Below are positions 1 through 7,125 of a stretch of DNA of 9,658 nt, piece after piece. How positions within the stretch are numbered: the stretch's first letter is position 1; the number at the start of each line of letters is the position of its first letter. Both the position numbers and the translations under genes were made by a program. Source of the DNA: Dehalococcoidia bacterium (GTDB lineage Bacteria; Chloroflexota; Dehalococcoidia; Dehalococcoidales; JAUVZE01); contig SOJS01000002.1 in assembly GCA_004376435.1 (NCBI GenBank), forward strand, positions 1 through 9,658, written 5' to 3'. The notes beneath the pieces were generated by a model that ran no database searches, had not been told where the DNA came from, and saw only the letters and a program-made list of their open reading frames with translations.

Positions 1-776
1 GCAAACCTTGTTTCGCGGAGCACCAGACCAATGACAAAGGCACCAAAGACAACGGAAAGCCCGAAGATATAGGTGCTCACCGCCGCCCCCAAAGACAGCA
101 CCAGAACCGTGAGCAGAAAAAGCTCGCGGGACCGAACTCCACCAACCCTGCCCATCAACCAGGGAAGCACCCACAGCCCGAGGACAATGGCAGCACCAAC
201 GAAGAGGACCGCCTTGCCGATAGCCATCGCCAGAGCCAGCGGTAGGTTCTCGACGCTGCCGCTGAGCAGGGGCACCACCACCACCATCAGGACAACGCTA
301 ATGTCCTGCAAGATAAGGATGGCAAGCATAATCCGCCCGTGCACGGAGTCCAGCTCGCCCCTCTCCATCAGTATCTTGAGGCAGACCATAGTGCTACTGA
401 GGGAGATAACCAGCCCGAATAAGGCAGCCTGGGACAGGGGCCAGCCAAATAGGAAACTTCCCACTACCAGACCGAGGGCAAAGGTAACCAGAATTTGAGC
501 GATGCCGCCCCAGAGACCCGCCCTGCCCACCTGCTTTAACTGACTGACCGAGATTTCCAGTCCCAGGGTGAACATGAGCAGGGCAACGCCCATCGTTGCC
601 ACCGCCTCAACCAGCACCAGGTCAGCCACCAGACCAAGGGCATAGGGGCCAACTATCACCCCAACGATGAGGTAGCCCAATATCACCGGCTGCCTCAGCC
701 GATGGGCAATCATCCCCCCAACTAGCGCTGCTACCAGCAGAATGACAATACTAACAACCGGGTCTAATTGGGACAT
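1..776 (-). CDS. CPA2/Kef-type monovalent cation:proton antiporter, N-terminal part (runs off window)
   Basis: This is the first 258 codons of an inner-membrane antiporter of the CPA2 (KefB/KefC, Na+/H+ exchanger) family. It would exchange K+ or Na+ for protons; which ion cannot be told from the sequence. Reading leftwards from the ATG at 776-774, the protein is almost entirely hydrophobic, with about eight membrane segments. Family hallmarks are visible: LGLEISVSQL at about residues 71-80, the SLSSTMVCLK stretch at 125-134, the LQDISVV segment at 156-162 with the QD pair (Gln157-Asp158) of the ion path, and GLSVVFGAFVIG at 239-250. The remaining membrane segments, and any TrkA-N/RCK nucleotide-binding tail, lie beyond base 1. 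The ribosome site is weak (AAGAG just before ATG). The gene diverges from the condensing enzyme at 906. Family call is firm; KefB/C-type gating by glutathione is not shown. Confidence 0.9.
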   Translation of the reverse strand, partial: MSQLDPVVSIVILLVAALVGGMIAHRLRQPVILGYLIVGVIVGPYALGLVADLVLVEAVATMGVALLMFTLGLEISVSQLKQVGRAGLWGGIAQILVTFALGLVVGSFLFGWPLSQAALFGLVISLSSTMVCLKILMERGELDSVHGRIMLAILILQDISVVLMVVVVPLLSGSVENLPLALAMAIGKAVLFVGAAIVLGLWVLPWLMGRVGGVRSRELFLLTVLVLSLGAAVSTYIFGLSVVFGAFVIGLVLRETRF

Positions 777-808
777 AGCTCTTAACTACCATGGCTAGAT
801 TCAGGCTC

Positions 809-817
809 ATTGTAGCA
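809..817 (-). promoter_or_regulatory. Candidate extended -10 promoter for the antiporter
   Basis: On the minus strand the hexamer TACAAT (814-809) matches the sigma-70 type -10 box at five of six positions. It is preceded by TG plus one base, giving the extended -10 form TGCTACAAT. No good -35 box lies 16-18 bases upstream, which extended -10 promoters can tolerate. Transcription would begin near 802, leaving a leader of about 25 bases before the ATG at 776. This is pattern matching only. Confidence 0.4.
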
Positions 818-825
818 CATAATAC

Positions 826-854
826 TTGCTCGGAGTAGTAAACTATGATAATAT
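826..854 (+). promoter_or_regulatory. Candidate promoter for the 906-2144 synthase gene
   Basis: TTGCTC (826-831) and TAATAT (849-854) are separated by 17 bases. The -10 box is preceded by TG plus one base (846-848). GATAAT at 847-852 is an alternative -10 with a better hexamer but a 15-base spacer. Either would start transcription about 45 bases before the ATG at 906. The match is modest (three of six and four of six), and the main support is its position in the short divergent gap shared with the antiporter promoter. Confidence 0.3.
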
Positions 855-905
855 GGTATTTCCACCACCGACCAGCTGTTATCAAAATCAGGGGAGTAGT
901 GATAA

Positions 906-2144
906 ATGCCCAAGATTTATTTTATTGATGTCACCAACCGCGATGGCGTGCAGACAGCCAAGCTCGGGCTATCCAAGCTGGAAAAAACAATGATAAACAT
1001 CTATCTCAATGAAATGGGGGTCTTCCAGTCTGAGTTTGGCTTCCCCACCACCAGGCACGAGTCCCTCTATCTTCAGGCTAACCTGGAACTGGCCGAGATG
1101 GGAGTGCTGCAGCCTATCCATCTTGGGGGGTGGATAAGAGCCATTGCCAGCGATGTGGAGATGGCTTTTAAGCTGGTGCCCAATATACGCCATCTCAACC
1201 TCTCTATATCCACATCAGACCAGATGATTAATGGCAAGTTCCAAGGGAGAAAGACCAGGGATGACGTCATCAATAATATGACGGAGGCAGTTGATGCCGC
1301 CCGCGCCCTCGGCGCTGAGAGTATTGGCGTTAACGCCGAGGATGCCTCAAGAACAGGGCTGGACTTCCTTACCAGATTCGGGCTGGCGGCTAAGGAGCAC
1401 GGGGCTGATAGAATAAGGTACTGTGATACTCTTGGCTATGATAACCCGTTCACCATCTATGAAACCATCAGGAAACTAGCGGAAAATATCAGCTTACCTA
1501 TTGAGCTCCACTGTCACGGTGACCTGGGGATGGCTAATGCCAACTCCATCGCCGGGGCTAAAGGAGCCATAGACGGCGGGCAGGATGCCTATATAAACAC
1601 CACTATCAACGGTATCGGGGAAAGAGCCGGCAATGCCGACCTGGTAGCTACCACCCTGGCAGTCATCAAATCAAAGGGGTTTGCCGAGAAATACCAGCTG
1701 GGAAAACCGATTGACCTATCCCAGTCGTGGAAGATTTCCCGCTTTGCCAGCTATGCCTTCAGGGTGCCGATTCCAATAAACCAGACAGGTGTTGGCATTA
1801 ATGCCTTCGCCCACTCCTCCGGCATCCATGCTGACGGCGTGCTCAAGGACCCGGAGAACTACGAGCTCTTCAGCTATGAAGAGCTGGGGCGGGGGGAACC
1901 GGAGCTGGTGGAAACGGGAAGGGAGATTATTGCTGGAGAGTACAGCGGCATATCTGGCTTCAGCCATGTCATGGGCAAGATTGAGGTATCTTTCGCTAAC
2001 GAGGAGGAAGCTAGAGAGGTTCTGGAACTGGCAAGATACGCCAATGTAGAAGCACAGAAGCCGCTGGTTGAGGATGAACTGCTCTTCATCGCCAAGTATC
2101 CCCAGATTGCCAGAAAGCTCTTAACCCTGACTCCACTGGATTAG
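906..2144 (+). CDS. Homocitrate/isopropylmalate synthase-family enzyme, candidate Re-citrate synthase
   Basis: This acetyl-CoA-dependent condensing enzyme has 412 residues and an HMGL-like TIM barrel. Near the N-terminus DVTNRDGVQT (8-17) carries the Arg12-Asp13 pair that binds substrate and metal in the family. SEFGFP lies at 42-47. The metal-binding HxH is His202-x-His204 in LHCHGDLGMANAN, followed by the NGIGERAGNADL signature (235-246) and AHSSGIHADG (302-311). The protein lacks the leucine-sensing C-terminal domain of full-length LeuA (usually over 500 residues). That favours homocitrate synthase or Re-citrate synthase over ordinary isopropylmalate synthase. Established knowledge: Dehalococcoides and Clostridium kluyveri use a member of this wider family as Re-citrate synthase, so citrate formation is the leading inference here. 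Oddities are GlyAsp where HxHNDxG is usual, and RDGVQ where RDGEQ is usual. The start is supported by GGGGAG (891-896), 9 bases before the ATG. The gene is monocistronic. Confidence 0.9.
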   Translation: MPKIYFIDVTNRDGVQTAKLGLSKLEKTMINIYLNEMGVFQSEFGFPTTRHESLYLQANLELAEMGVLQPIHLGGWIRAIASDVEMAFKLVPNIRHLNLSISTSDQMINGKFQGRKTRDDVINNMTEAVDAARALGAESIGVNAEDASRTGLDFLTRFGLAAKEHGADRIRYCDTLGYDNPFTIYETIRKLAENISLPIELHCHGDLGMANANSIAGAKGAIDGGQDAYINTTINGIGERAGNADLVATTLAVIKSKGFAEKYQLGKPIDLSQSWKISRFASYAFRVPIPINQTGVGINAFAHSSGIHADGVLKDPENYELFSYEELGRGEPELVETGREIIAGEYSGISGFSHVMGKIEVSFANEEEAREVLELARYANVEAQKPLVEDELLFIAKYPQIARKLLTLTPLD

Positions 2145-2151
2145 CCGCACC

Positions 2152-4197
2152 TCAGACAATGCCATAAGAGCGGTACACTGCCGACTGCGCTACCAGCTCA
2201 GCAATATCCATAACCCTGAGCGATTCTTCCGCCCCCTTTGCCTTGATGCCATCCTCAAACATCTGCAAACAGAAGGGGCAGGCAGTAGCCACAATGCTGG
2301 CTTTAGTTTCCATTACCTGCTCAGTGCGCAGCTCGTTGATTCTCTTGCCAAGGCGTTCCTCAAGCCACATATGGCCGCCGCCGCCGCCACAGCAGAAGCT
2401 CCCTTTCTTTCTTTGCTCCATCTCAACCAGGGTAATATCAGGGATGTTACCCAGAACCTGCCGCGGCGCTTCAAAGATATCATTATATCTCCCCAGATAG
2501 CAGGCATCGTGATAGGTTACCACCCCACCGCCGCCCTTGATAATGCCCAGCCTTTTTTCCTGTAGCAAGCTGGCAATGAACTCGGTGTGATGACAAACCT
2601 CAAACTCACCCCCGAACTGGGAGTATTCATTCTTTATTGTGTTATAGCAATGGGGACAGCCAGTGACGATTTTCTTTACCTGGTAACTCTTCATTAGCTC
2701 AATGTTCTTCTCCGCCTGGAGCTGGAAGAGGTATTCGTTCCCCAGACGACGGGCCAGCTCGCCGCAGCAGCTCTCCTCACTACCGAGGATGCCAAAATTA
2801 ACCCCGGCCAGCTTTAACAGACTGGCTACCGCCCGAGCCACCCTAGTGCTTCTCTCCTCCAATGCCGAGGTGCAGCCAACCCAGAACAGAATGTCAATCT
2901 GGCTATCTTCAGCTAAGGTCTTAACATCAAGTCCCTGCGCCCAGTCAGTCCTAGTTAGTGTCGTTCCGTGCCACGGGTGTCCTCGGGCTTCAATGCTCCT
3001 CAGTGCTCCCTCGGCTGTCTCGGGAATGGTCGTCCGTTCCATCACCAGGTTCCGCCTGAGGTCAACAACCTTGTCAACATGCTCCACACAAAGAGGACAC
3101 ACCTCATCGCAGGCGCGGCAGGTAGTGCATGCCCAGATTTCATCCTCAGTTACCACCTCACCAGCCAGTGCCCCACCAGGATTGCCAGCCGGGGCTTCCC
3201 CCTTGAGCAGCTGGGGACCAACCTCTAGTAGGTGCTTCTTTAGGTCCTGAATCAACTTCTTGGGGTTGAGCGGCTTGCCGCTGATGGCTGCCGGACATCG
3301 GTCCTGGCACTGACCACAGACGACACAGGAGTAAAGGTCCAGAATCTGCTTCCAGGTAAGGTCGGTTATCTTGGCGGCACCAAAGCTCTCCGCCTTCTCC
3401 AGCTCAATAGGACGCAGGGCGCCCTTAGGAGGCGGGGACTGGAGAAGGATGTTGAAGATAGAGACCACCATGTGCAGGTATCTTGAGTAGGCAATAAAGA
3501 CCAGGACAAAAAGAACAATACTCCAGTGTGCCCAGAAGAAGCCTATATTGGCCGCCTCTATTGAGCTTACGGCACTGCCGGCAAAGAGATTGCTTAAAGT
3601 CGAGCTTATCGGCGGCAGGACAGCGCCTAAACCGGCCGGCGGGTGAGCCAGAGCAATGCTGGTTGCCTCCTTGAAGAGGTGGGTCAGGGGGTGGATTAAG
3701 ACAGTGACCAGAATGACCATAGCCTCAAAAGTCTGCTCCCCCTCAAGCCGTGGCGGCTTCACAATATAACGGCGGACTATGCCCCAGGCGGCACCGACAA
3801 TAACAAAGACAGCCGCTATATCCATAACCCAGGCATAGTAGAAGAAGAAGCTGGTATGCTCCAGCACCCCGGAAATGCCAAAGCCAGCGCCGATGATGAT
3901 AAATACGAGATAGAAGACAACGAAGATGAGGAAACCCCAAGCCATAAAAATATGACCCACACTGGCTCTATCCTTGAGGTTCAGGTTTTTTAACTGGCAC
4001 CACTGCCCTAATACCGCCACCACTGTTGTCAGTGCTCTCCGCGCCAGCTGGCTGAAGCCCCCCTCCCTCTGCCCCAGGAACATATAGCGTCCCAGCCGAT
4101 ACATGCGGTATGAGAATAAGCCCATAGCCAGGGCAAACAGACCCCAGAAGAACACATACCCCGAGATGCCAAAATAAGTGATGCTAACCGGTGACAT
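2152..4197 (-). CDS. Membrane-bound HdrD-like iron-sulfur oxidoreductase with NarI-type heme domain (EMO-like)
   Basis: The protein is a 681-residue fusion of a membrane cytochrome-b-like domain and a soluble iron-sulfur domain. Residues 1-250 hold about five membrane helices (roughly 8-28, 84-106, 120-140, 158-178 and 220-240). Histidines that could bind heme b are His82, His169, His173, His224 and His242, the last in the family-like motif YSRYLH. Two [4Fe-4S] motifs follow: Cys291/294/297/301 and Cys357/360/363/367. Then come two complete CCG (cysteine-rich, HdrB/HdrD-type) modules: Cys442, 477, 478, 514, 517 and Cys566, 602, 603, 640, 643. This order matches the DUF224/HdrD-like proteins, including ETF:(methyl)menaquinone oxidoreductases that link acyl-CoA oxidation to quinone. 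Partner and direction of electron flow are inference. AAGGAG (4209-4204) sits 6 bases before the ATG. The gene is last in the minus-strand array and stops 7 bases from the convergent synthase gene. Confidence 0.88.
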   Translation of the reverse strand: MSPVSITYFGISGYVFFWGLFALAMGLFSYRMYRLGRYMFLGQREGGFSQLARRALTTVVAVLGQWCQLKNLNLKDRASVGHIFMAWGFLIFVVFYLVFIIIGAGFGISGVLEHTSFFFYYAWVMDIAAVFVIVGAAWGIVRRYIVKPPRLEGEQTFEAMVILVTVLIHPLTHLFKEATSIALAHPPAGLGAVLPPISSTLSNLFAGSAVSSIEAANIGFFWAHWSIVLFVLVFIAYSRYLHMVVSIFNILLQSPPPKGALRPIELEKAESFGAAKITDLTWKQILDLYSCVVCGQCQDRCPAAISGKPLNPKKLIQDLKKHLLEVGPQLLKGEAPAGNPGGALAGEVVTEDEIWACTTCRACDEVCPLCVEHVDKVVDLRRNLVMERTTIPETAEGALRSIEARGHPWHGTTLTRTDWAQGLDVKTLAEDSQIDILFWVGCTSALEERSTRVARAVASLLKLAGVNFGILGSEESCCGELARRLGNEYLFQLQAEKNIELMKSYQVKKIVTGCPHCYNTIKNEYSQFGGEFEVCHHTEFIASLLQEKRLGIIKGGGGVVTYHDACYLGRYNDIFEAPRQVLGNIPDITLVEMEQRKKGSFCCGGGGGHMWLEERLGKRINELRTEQVMETKASIVATACPFCLQMFEDGIKAKGAEESLRVMDIAELVAQSAVYRSYGIV

Positions 4198-4248
4198 GAC
4201 AATCTCCTTATTAAAAAATCCGTGCTCAATCAGCCTGACTAAAGGACG

Positions 4249-4776
4249 CTAGCGCAGCCGGTTGACAGCAAAAAAGATACCCAGCGCCAGGGCAAGCAGA
4301 TGATAGACTATATTAATTATACTTAGGGGCAGTGCCTGGTAGAAAGAAGTCCCCACTAAAAAGCTAATAAACCACAGGCTAACTATATAGCTTATCACTA
4401 TTGCCAGACCGGCTATAGCCGCCAGCCCCGTGCCCCGTTTGCGATTAACAGAAAGGCTAACCACCTCGCCAATACCATAGCCAACACCAGGCGCCAGCAG
4501 CAGATTGAAGGAGAAGATGGGAATGACCCACTCTATCACCCCCCAGACAATACCACCGACCGCCGCCATAGCCAGGGCGGCGGCGCTCGCCCGCAGGTAG
4601 TACTGACTGGAGATACTATATGTCGGCAGTTTATAGAGGCGGGCACAATCCGGGCAACGGGCCCCTACCAGCGTCTGCACCAGACACTTGGGGCAGATTG
4701 GCTTCCCGCACTTGGCACACTTAAGGCGGGTTTCCACACCAGGGTGGGCAGCGCACCTCATCTCATCTGGAGTCAA
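4249..4776 (-). CDS. Zinc-ribbon (B-box-like) integral membrane protein, function unknown
   Basis: This 175-residue protein has an N-terminal metal-binding head and a membrane body. The head carries Cys8, His11, Cys20, Cys23, Cys28, Cys31, Cys41 and Cys44, spaced CxxH, CxxC, CxxC, CxxC, which is enough for two zinc sites and is similar to proteins labelled B-box zinc finger in Chloroflexota. After about residue 60 there are roughly four hydrophobic segments (about 64-88, 92-108, 117-140 and 147-171), and the C-terminus ends in a basic NRLR. The start is TTG at 4776, overlapping the plsY stop codon (TTGA). This is favoured over ATG at 4761 because AAGGAGG lies 7 bases upstream of the TTG. Translational coupling with plsY is therefore likely, hinting at a membrane-related role. 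No specific function can be assigned. Confidence 0.85.
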   Translation of the reverse strand: MTPDEMRCAAHPGVETRLKCAKCGKPICPKCLVQTLVGARCPDCARLYKLPTYSISSQYYLRASAAALAMAAVGGIVWGVIEWVIPIFSFNLLLAPGVGYGIGEVVSLSVNRKRGTGLAAIAGLAIVISYIVSLWFISFLVGTSFYQALPLSIINIVYHLLALALGIFFAVNRLR

Positions 4777-5477
4777 TCTTTCCCCTCCTTGGCTGGACTT
4801 TCCTCAAGAGGCTGGCGGTGTATCCAGGCATCTCTATCCCTTATATCACGGTCAAAAAGCAGGCGATTAACAATCAACTGCCCGGTGGACACCGAAGCCG
4901 TAAGCGAGGTTGGTGGCGCCGTTAGCCGCCGCAGCAAGGCTATCAACAGCGCCGCCAAATAAGCCAGCGTTATTGGCAGCCGTTCCTCAACAGCCAGCGG
5001 CTGGCTCAGAAACCAGCTAAATATTGGTGTAATTACCAAGGCGATAAACACCCCCAGAGATAGCTGCCGGAAGGGAGCCGCCAGCAAGGCAATGGCTAAC
5101 GCTATTACTGCCAGTTTTGGCGTTAATATAAAAATAATACCCAGGTAAGTCAAAATGCCACGCCCCCCGCTAAAGCGGAGAAAGATGGGCCAGTTGTGGC
5201 CAATAATGGCCGCCACCCCCACTGCTACCTGCTGAGCAACATCCAGACCCAGCAGTTGAGCCGCCCACACCATAACCACACCCTTGCCGAGGTCAAAAAA
5301 ACCGACCAGAAGAGCCAGGGGCTTAGAGGCTGACCTCCATATATTACCGGCCCCTACATTGCCACTGCCATATTGCCTGATGTCTATTCCCTGCGACCAC
5401 CTCGCCACCAGATAGGCTGCCGGCACTGAACCCAGGAGATAGGCACCCAAGACTAGCAACCAAAACTCAAAAGCCAC
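4773..5477 (-). CDS. plsY: PlsY: acyl-phosphate:glycerol-3-phosphate acyltransferase
   Basis: PlsY transfers an acyl group from acyl phosphate to sn-glycerol-3-phosphate in the inner membrane, the first step of phospholipid synthesis in most bacteria. The 234-residue protein is highly hydrophobic. It shows LLGSVPAAYLVAR (14-26), the motif-1 region GSGNVGAGN (37-45), the DLGKG loop (62-66) and the glycerol-phosphate motif GHNWPIFLRFSGGRG (93-107). Two departures from the usual family are visible: GAGN where GATN is usual, and GGRG where GGKG is usual. The C-terminal tail (about 190-234) is long, charged and does not show the usual third motif; it contains LLFDRDIRDRDAW instead. The start is GTG at 5477, with GGAGG 5 bases upstream. 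The gene lies 19 bases after the PHP gene and overlaps the zinc-ribbon gene by 4 bases. The family call is strong; whether it is the main PlsY or a lineage paralogue is open. Confidence 0.88.
   Translation of the reverse strand: MAFEFWLLVLGAYLLGSVPAAYLVARWSQGIDIRQYGSGNVGAGNIWRSASKPLALLVGFFDLGKGVVMVWAAQLLGLDVAQQVAVGVAAIIGHNWPIFLRFSGGRGILTYLGIIFILTPKLAVIALAIALLAAPFRQLSLGVFIALVITPIFSWFLSQPLAVEERLPITLAYLAALLIALLRRLTAPPTSLTASVSTGQLIVNRLLFDRDIRDRDAWIHRQPLEESPAKEGKD
4784..4790 (-). promoter_or_regulatory. Ribosome binding site inside plsY that sets the TTG start of the zinc-ribbon gene
   Basis: On the minus strand AAGGAGG (4790-4784) lies inside the last codons of plsY, 7 bases before the TTG at 4776-4774. 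It is the strongest Shine-Dalgarno sequence seen in the window. The in-frame ATG at 4761 has no comparable site, so the unusual TTG is very probably the true start. Confidence 0.75.
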
Positions 5478-5496
5478 CGATACCTCCGCTAAAATG

Positions 5497-6348
5497 TTAC
5501 TTACTGGCTAGTTCCGGTGTTCTTGGCTCAGCCAGGGCTATAAGGCACTCCGCAGATGCCAGGGGCACATCAACACCGCCCATTATGCCCCCACTGCCCA
5601 CCTCAAGGCCATGGTAGTCGCTGCCGCCAGTAGCAATAAGGCCATGCTTCTCAGCCAGCCTGACCAGCTTGGTTATTTCGTCATCAGTATAGCCATAGTA
5701 GTAAGCCTCAATGCCCACCAGACCAGCCGCCTTTAGCTCAACAACCATCGTCTCCACATTATTGATAGTTAACGGGTGGGCAAACACGGGCAACCCTCTT
5801 GCCCTGAGCACCAGCTCTACTGCTGCCGCGGGGGTCATCTTCTCCCGCTCAACATAGGCTGGTCCCCCCCGCTCTATATAGTTAGTAAACGCCTCTTTTA
5901 GCGAAGTTATATAACCCTTCTCCAGCATAGCTTGAGCGATATGAGGGCGCCCGACAGAACCACTGCCGGCTATCTGCTGAACCCGCTCCCAGTCAATATG
6001 GACGCCCAGCTCTTTTAGCCTGACAATCATCCCCTGCGCCCGCTTAAGCCGAGAATTACGCAATCCCTCCAGATTAGCCTGAAGCTCACGGTTATTATAA
6101 TCTATAAAGTAGCCAAGAATATGAACTTCACCCTGCGGGACATCAGTGCTAATTTCAACACCAGGGATAACTTTAAGTCCGGGGAGGGCTTTAGCCGCTG
6201 CCAGGGCAGGAACGACTCCATCTACAGAGTCATGGTCGGTAATAGCAATGACTCTCAAGCCAAGCTCGGCTGCCTGACGGACGACAGCCATTGGGCTAAA
6301 GCGCCCATCAGAAGCAGCGGAATGCAAATGGAGGTCAACCCTAGACAT
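5497..6348 (-). CDS. PHP-domain metal-dependent phosphoesterase (TrpH/YciV-like, possible RNase AM-type)
   Basis: This 283-residue protein of the PHP superfamily carries a full set of metal ligands: His7 and His9 (DLHLHS), Asp14, Asp38-His39 in ITDHDSVDG, Glu65 (GVEIS), His76, His136 (GRPH), His191 (FAHP), and Asp244/His246 (GSDYHG). The layout, with an inserted helical section at about 85-175, matches the TrpH/YciV group. Characterised members hydrolyse 3',5'-nucleoside bisphosphates and act as 5'-3' exonucleases on short RNA; the exact substrate here is inferred. The ATG at 6348 is 2 bases after the ymdB stop, with a GGGGG-type ribosome site inside the end of ymdB, so the two are probably co-translated. 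A polymerase-associated PHP role is unlikely because no polymerase domain is attached. Confidence 0.88.
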   Translation of the reverse strand: MSRVDLHLHSAASDGRFSPMAVVRQAAELGLRVIAITDHDSVDGVVPALAAAKALPGLKVIPGVEISTDVPQGEVHILGYFIDYNNRELQANLEGLRNSRLKRAQGMIVRLKELGVHIDWERVQQIAGSGSVGRPHIAQAMLEKGYITSLKEAFTNYIERGGPAYVEREKMTPAAAVELVLRARGLPVFAHPLTINNVETMVVELKAAGLVGIEAYYYGYTDDEITKLVRLAEKHGLIATGGSDYHGLEVGSGGIMGGVDVPLASAECLIALAEPRTPELASK

Positions 6349-6350
6349 TG

Positions 6351-7115
6351 CTAAGCCCCCTTATCAACACGCTCTATGCTTATTGCCCGACCACTACTCT
6401 CATCCACCGCTACCAAAACAGCATTAAGCACCGCTTTGCCCTTCCCCACCGAGAAGCGATGGGGTATTTGGGTCAGAAAGCGCTCAATTACTGCCTGGCT
6501 GTCCACACCGATTACCGAGTTAATCGGGCCGGTCATGCCGATATCAGTAATATAGGCAGTCCCCCCCGGCAGTAGCTGGCAATCAACAGTGCCGACATGG
6601 GTGTGTGTTCCCAAGACAGCACTGACCCGCCCATCCAGGTATCGCCCCATAGCCACCTTCTCCGATGTTGCCTCGGCATGGAAATCAACAATAATAACCG
6701 GCGGCTTATCCTCAAGCTCAGCCAGCAACCTGTCCATAGCTCTAAAGGGGCAATCGTAATCGCCCATAAAGGTCCTGCCGATTAGATTAACCACCACCGC
6801 CTGCCCGGTGACAATATAGCCCCTCCCCGGCACTCCCGGCGGGTAGTTTAACGGGCGCAGGATAGGCAGCTCCCCATCAAGGTAAGGAATAATTTCCTTC
6901 TGCGCCCAGATGTGATTACCTGAAGTCAGGACATCAACGCCACTATCCAGAAGCTCCCTGGCTGTGTCTAAAGTTAGACCAACGCCGCCGGCGGCATTCT
7001 CGGCGTTAGCAATAATCAGGTCCAGCCGGTATTGCCTCCTCAAGACAGGTAGAAGTTTGCCTACTGCCTGCCGACCAGGTTGACCAACTATGTCGCCAAT
7101 GGCTAATATCAGCAC
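6351..7115 (-). CDS. ymdB: YmdB-family metallophosphodiesterase (2',3'-cyclic nucleotide phosphodiesterase, TIGR00282 type)
   Basis: This 254-residue calcineurin-like phosphoesterase is close to the usual family length. Metal and substrate residues are all present: Asp8 (AIGDIVG), Glu39-Asn40 (NAEN), Asn67-His68 (SGNHIW), His146 (DFHAEATSEK), and His171 and His173 (GTHTHVG). TAYITDIGMTGP (187-198) is also typical. Studied members (Bacillus YmdB, Deinococcus DR1281) hydrolyse 2',3'-cAMP/cGMP, products of RNA breakdown, and Bacillus YmdB influences biofilm and sporulation decisions. The position directly downstream of rny is the conserved Gram-positive arrangement, supporting a link to RNA turnover. 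The start is GTG at 7115, and the preceding bases (TTAAAGAAAAA) offer no convincing Shine-Dalgarno. A hairpin and a G-rich stretch lie just upstream, so translation may depend on coupling or structure. Confidence 0.92.
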   Translation of the reverse strand: MLILAIGDIVGQPGRQAVGKLLPVLRRQYRLDLIIANAENAAGGVGLTLDTARELLDSGVDVLTSGNHIWAQKEIIPYLDGELPILRPLNYPPGVPGRGYIVTGQAVVVNLIGRTFMGDYDCPFRAMDRLLAELEDKPPVIIVDFHAEATSEKVAMGRYLDGRVSAVLGTHTHVGTVDCQLLPGGTAYITDIGMTGPINSVIGVDSQAVIERFLTQIPHRFSVGKGKAVLNAVLVAVDESSGRAISIERVDKGA

Positions 7116-7125
7116 TTTTTCTTTA

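Noticed and set aside
73..498. A 141-codon open frame on the plus strand.
   Set aside because: It is rich in Ser, Thr, Arg and Pro with no family resemblance, and it lies entirely opposite the clearly coding Kef-type antiporter on the minus strand. It is a shadow of that gene.
879..905. TTATCA (879-884) and TGATAA (900-905) could pair and place the ribosome site of the synthase gene in a 15-base loop.
   Set aside because: The stem has only six pairs, mostly A-U, and would be weak. It is not enough to claim a translational switch or riboswitch.
777..905. Search for a T-box, riboswitch or other structured leader in the divergent gap.
   Set aside because: The gap is 129 bases and holds only promoter-like boxes and the ribosome site. 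No long conserved stem or known riboswitch core was recognised.
2702..3250. A 182-codon plus-strand open frame opposite the oxidoreductase.
   Set aside because: The minus strand here encodes intact [4Fe-4S] and CCG motifs. The plus-strand product is low-complexity, Ser/Arg/Pro-rich and has no recognisable domain.
4198..4248. A possible terminator in the gap before the oxidoreductase gene, because a run of six T follows TCAGGCTGA on the minus strand.
   Set aside because: The only complementarity is a 4-base arm with a one-base loop, which cannot form a stable hairpin. The T run sits next to the ribosome site and is more likely just an AT-rich leader.
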